Shown: positions 63,545-64,000 of the stretch, one piece after another
How the letters are laid out: the number at the start of each line of letters is the position of its first letter
Numbering within the stretch: position 1 is the first letter of the stretch
Source of the DNA: Adineta steineri
Lineage: Eukaryota; Rotifera; Eurotatoria; Adinetida; Adinetidae
Reading direction: 5' to 3'
DNA length: 64,000 nt
Assembly (NCBI GenBank): GCA_905250115.1
Contig: CAJNOI010000309.1
Location: 1 to 64,000 of the forward strand
Made by a program: the position numbers and the translations under genes
The notes under the pieces: generated by a model
What the model was told of the DNA's origin: nothing
The model's input: the letters and a program-made list of their open reading frames with translations, nothing else
The model's database searches: none

Positions 63545-64000
63545 TTAATTTTGAAGTTCTTGTTGAACTAATTTAATCCAATAACCAACACCAAAAGGAA
63601 TATTTTCTTTATTAAAAACATATGTAGGAGAATGTATTGGACCAGATTTGTTTCCATTACCTATCATCATATAAGCACCAGGTTTTTCTTCTAACATATA
63701 AGCAAAATCTTCGGCTGCTGTAATAGGTATCATATTTCCATCCACACTTTCCTTACCAACAAGTGATTCAGCTGCATTCATTGCTCGCATTGTTTCTTTT
63801 ACATGATTAACAAGTGGAATACCAGATCGACAATATTCTACTTCAACTGTACAACCAAAAGTTTGAGCTAAACCATCAGTAATTTCTTTCATTCGTCGTT
63901 CGACTGTATCACGAACTGATTTAATAAAACTTCGAGTTGTACCACCAATACGAAGTTTTGATGGCATAACAGCAAGTGCATCAAATGATCCACCTTCAAT
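63545..64000 (-). CDS. M20D amidohydrolase, C-terminal part (5' end beyond window)
   Basis: A reading frame open to the right edge encodes the C-terminal ~150 residues of a metal-dependent amidohydrolase of the M20D group (IAA-amino acid/hippurate hydrolase type). Motifs in order: GGSFDALAVMPSKLRIGGTT at the start, RSFIKSVRDTVERRM, FGCTVEVEYCRSGIPLVN, ITAAEDFAYMLEEKPGAYMM, IGNGNKSGPIHSPTYVFN and FGVGYWIKLVQ. EDF and the His of HSP sit where family members bind metal or substrate. No intron interrupts the visible 455 bases. The sequence looks more like bacterial enzymes than animal aminoacylase-1, so transfer is possible but unproven. Metal-binding N-terminal motifs are outside the window. Confidence 0.82.
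   Translation of the reverse strand: MEGGSFDALAVMPSKLRIGGTTRSFIKSVRDTVERRMKEITDGLAQTFGCTVEVEYCRSGIPLVNHVKETMRAMNAAESLVGKESVDGNMIPITAAEDFAYMLEEKPGAYMMIGNGNKSGPIHSPTYVFNKENIPFGVGYWIKLVQQELQN

Overview
This is an AT-rich animal nuclear genome segment with compact, intron-dense genes. Introns are typically 50-70 bases with GT...AG ends. The gene set is metazoan: two type IV collagens, tropomodulin, a STUM/SPEC3 protein, Golgi alpha-mannosidase II, GCP6, RBM48 and a Rab34/36-like GTPase. Base composition, very short introns, several short inverted-repeat elements and a bacterial-looking M20D amidohydrolase at the right edge would fit a rotifer, perhaps bdelloid. That placement is inference; nothing in the sequence proves it.

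Layout, left to right. 1-1778 (-): ankyrin-repeat protein resembling ANKRD63, cut by the left edge. 3639-14959 (-) and 15792-27819 (+): two full collagen IV alpha chain genes, head to head around an ~830-base shared upstream region. The minus-strand chain is alpha1-like and the plus-strand chain alpha2-like. 29603-30825 (-): Rab34/36-like GTPase. 32001-34541 (-): STUM/SPEC3-family membrane protein. 38059-38734 (-): Ly6/uPAR-like protein. 41019-47376 (-): Golgi alpha-mannosidase II. 48751-50095 (-): MANSC-domain membrane protein. 50301-51002 (-): RBM48. 51345-54225 (-): tropomodulin. 54476-60932 (+): GCP6, divergent from tropomodulin across 250 bases. 61024-61869 (-): Cys-rich, probably GPI-anchored orphan protein. 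63545-64000 (-): 3' part of the M20D amidohydrolase.

Functionally this is a mostly unlinked set of housekeeping and extracellular genes. The one clear functional pair is the collagen IV duo. The two products would be expected to form the basement-membrane heterotrimer, and both NC1 domains keep the Met and Lys used in sulfilimine cross-links.

The main unlisted structure is a set of short non-autonomous elements in introns and intergenic DNA: (1) a ~220 bp inverted-repeat element, two copies, flanked by 9-base direct repeats; (2) a ~245 bp repeat, two copies in introns; (3) a ~240 bp repeat, two copies, one of which is split by (4) a 262 bp inverted-repeat element whose empty site survives in the other copy; (5) a GC-rich inverted-repeat element with a degraded partner; (6) three G/C-strand hairpin tracts in GCP6 introns. 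I saw no tRNA, rRNA or CRISPR. Exon ends were read by eye; the collagen exons were sampled rather than all joined.
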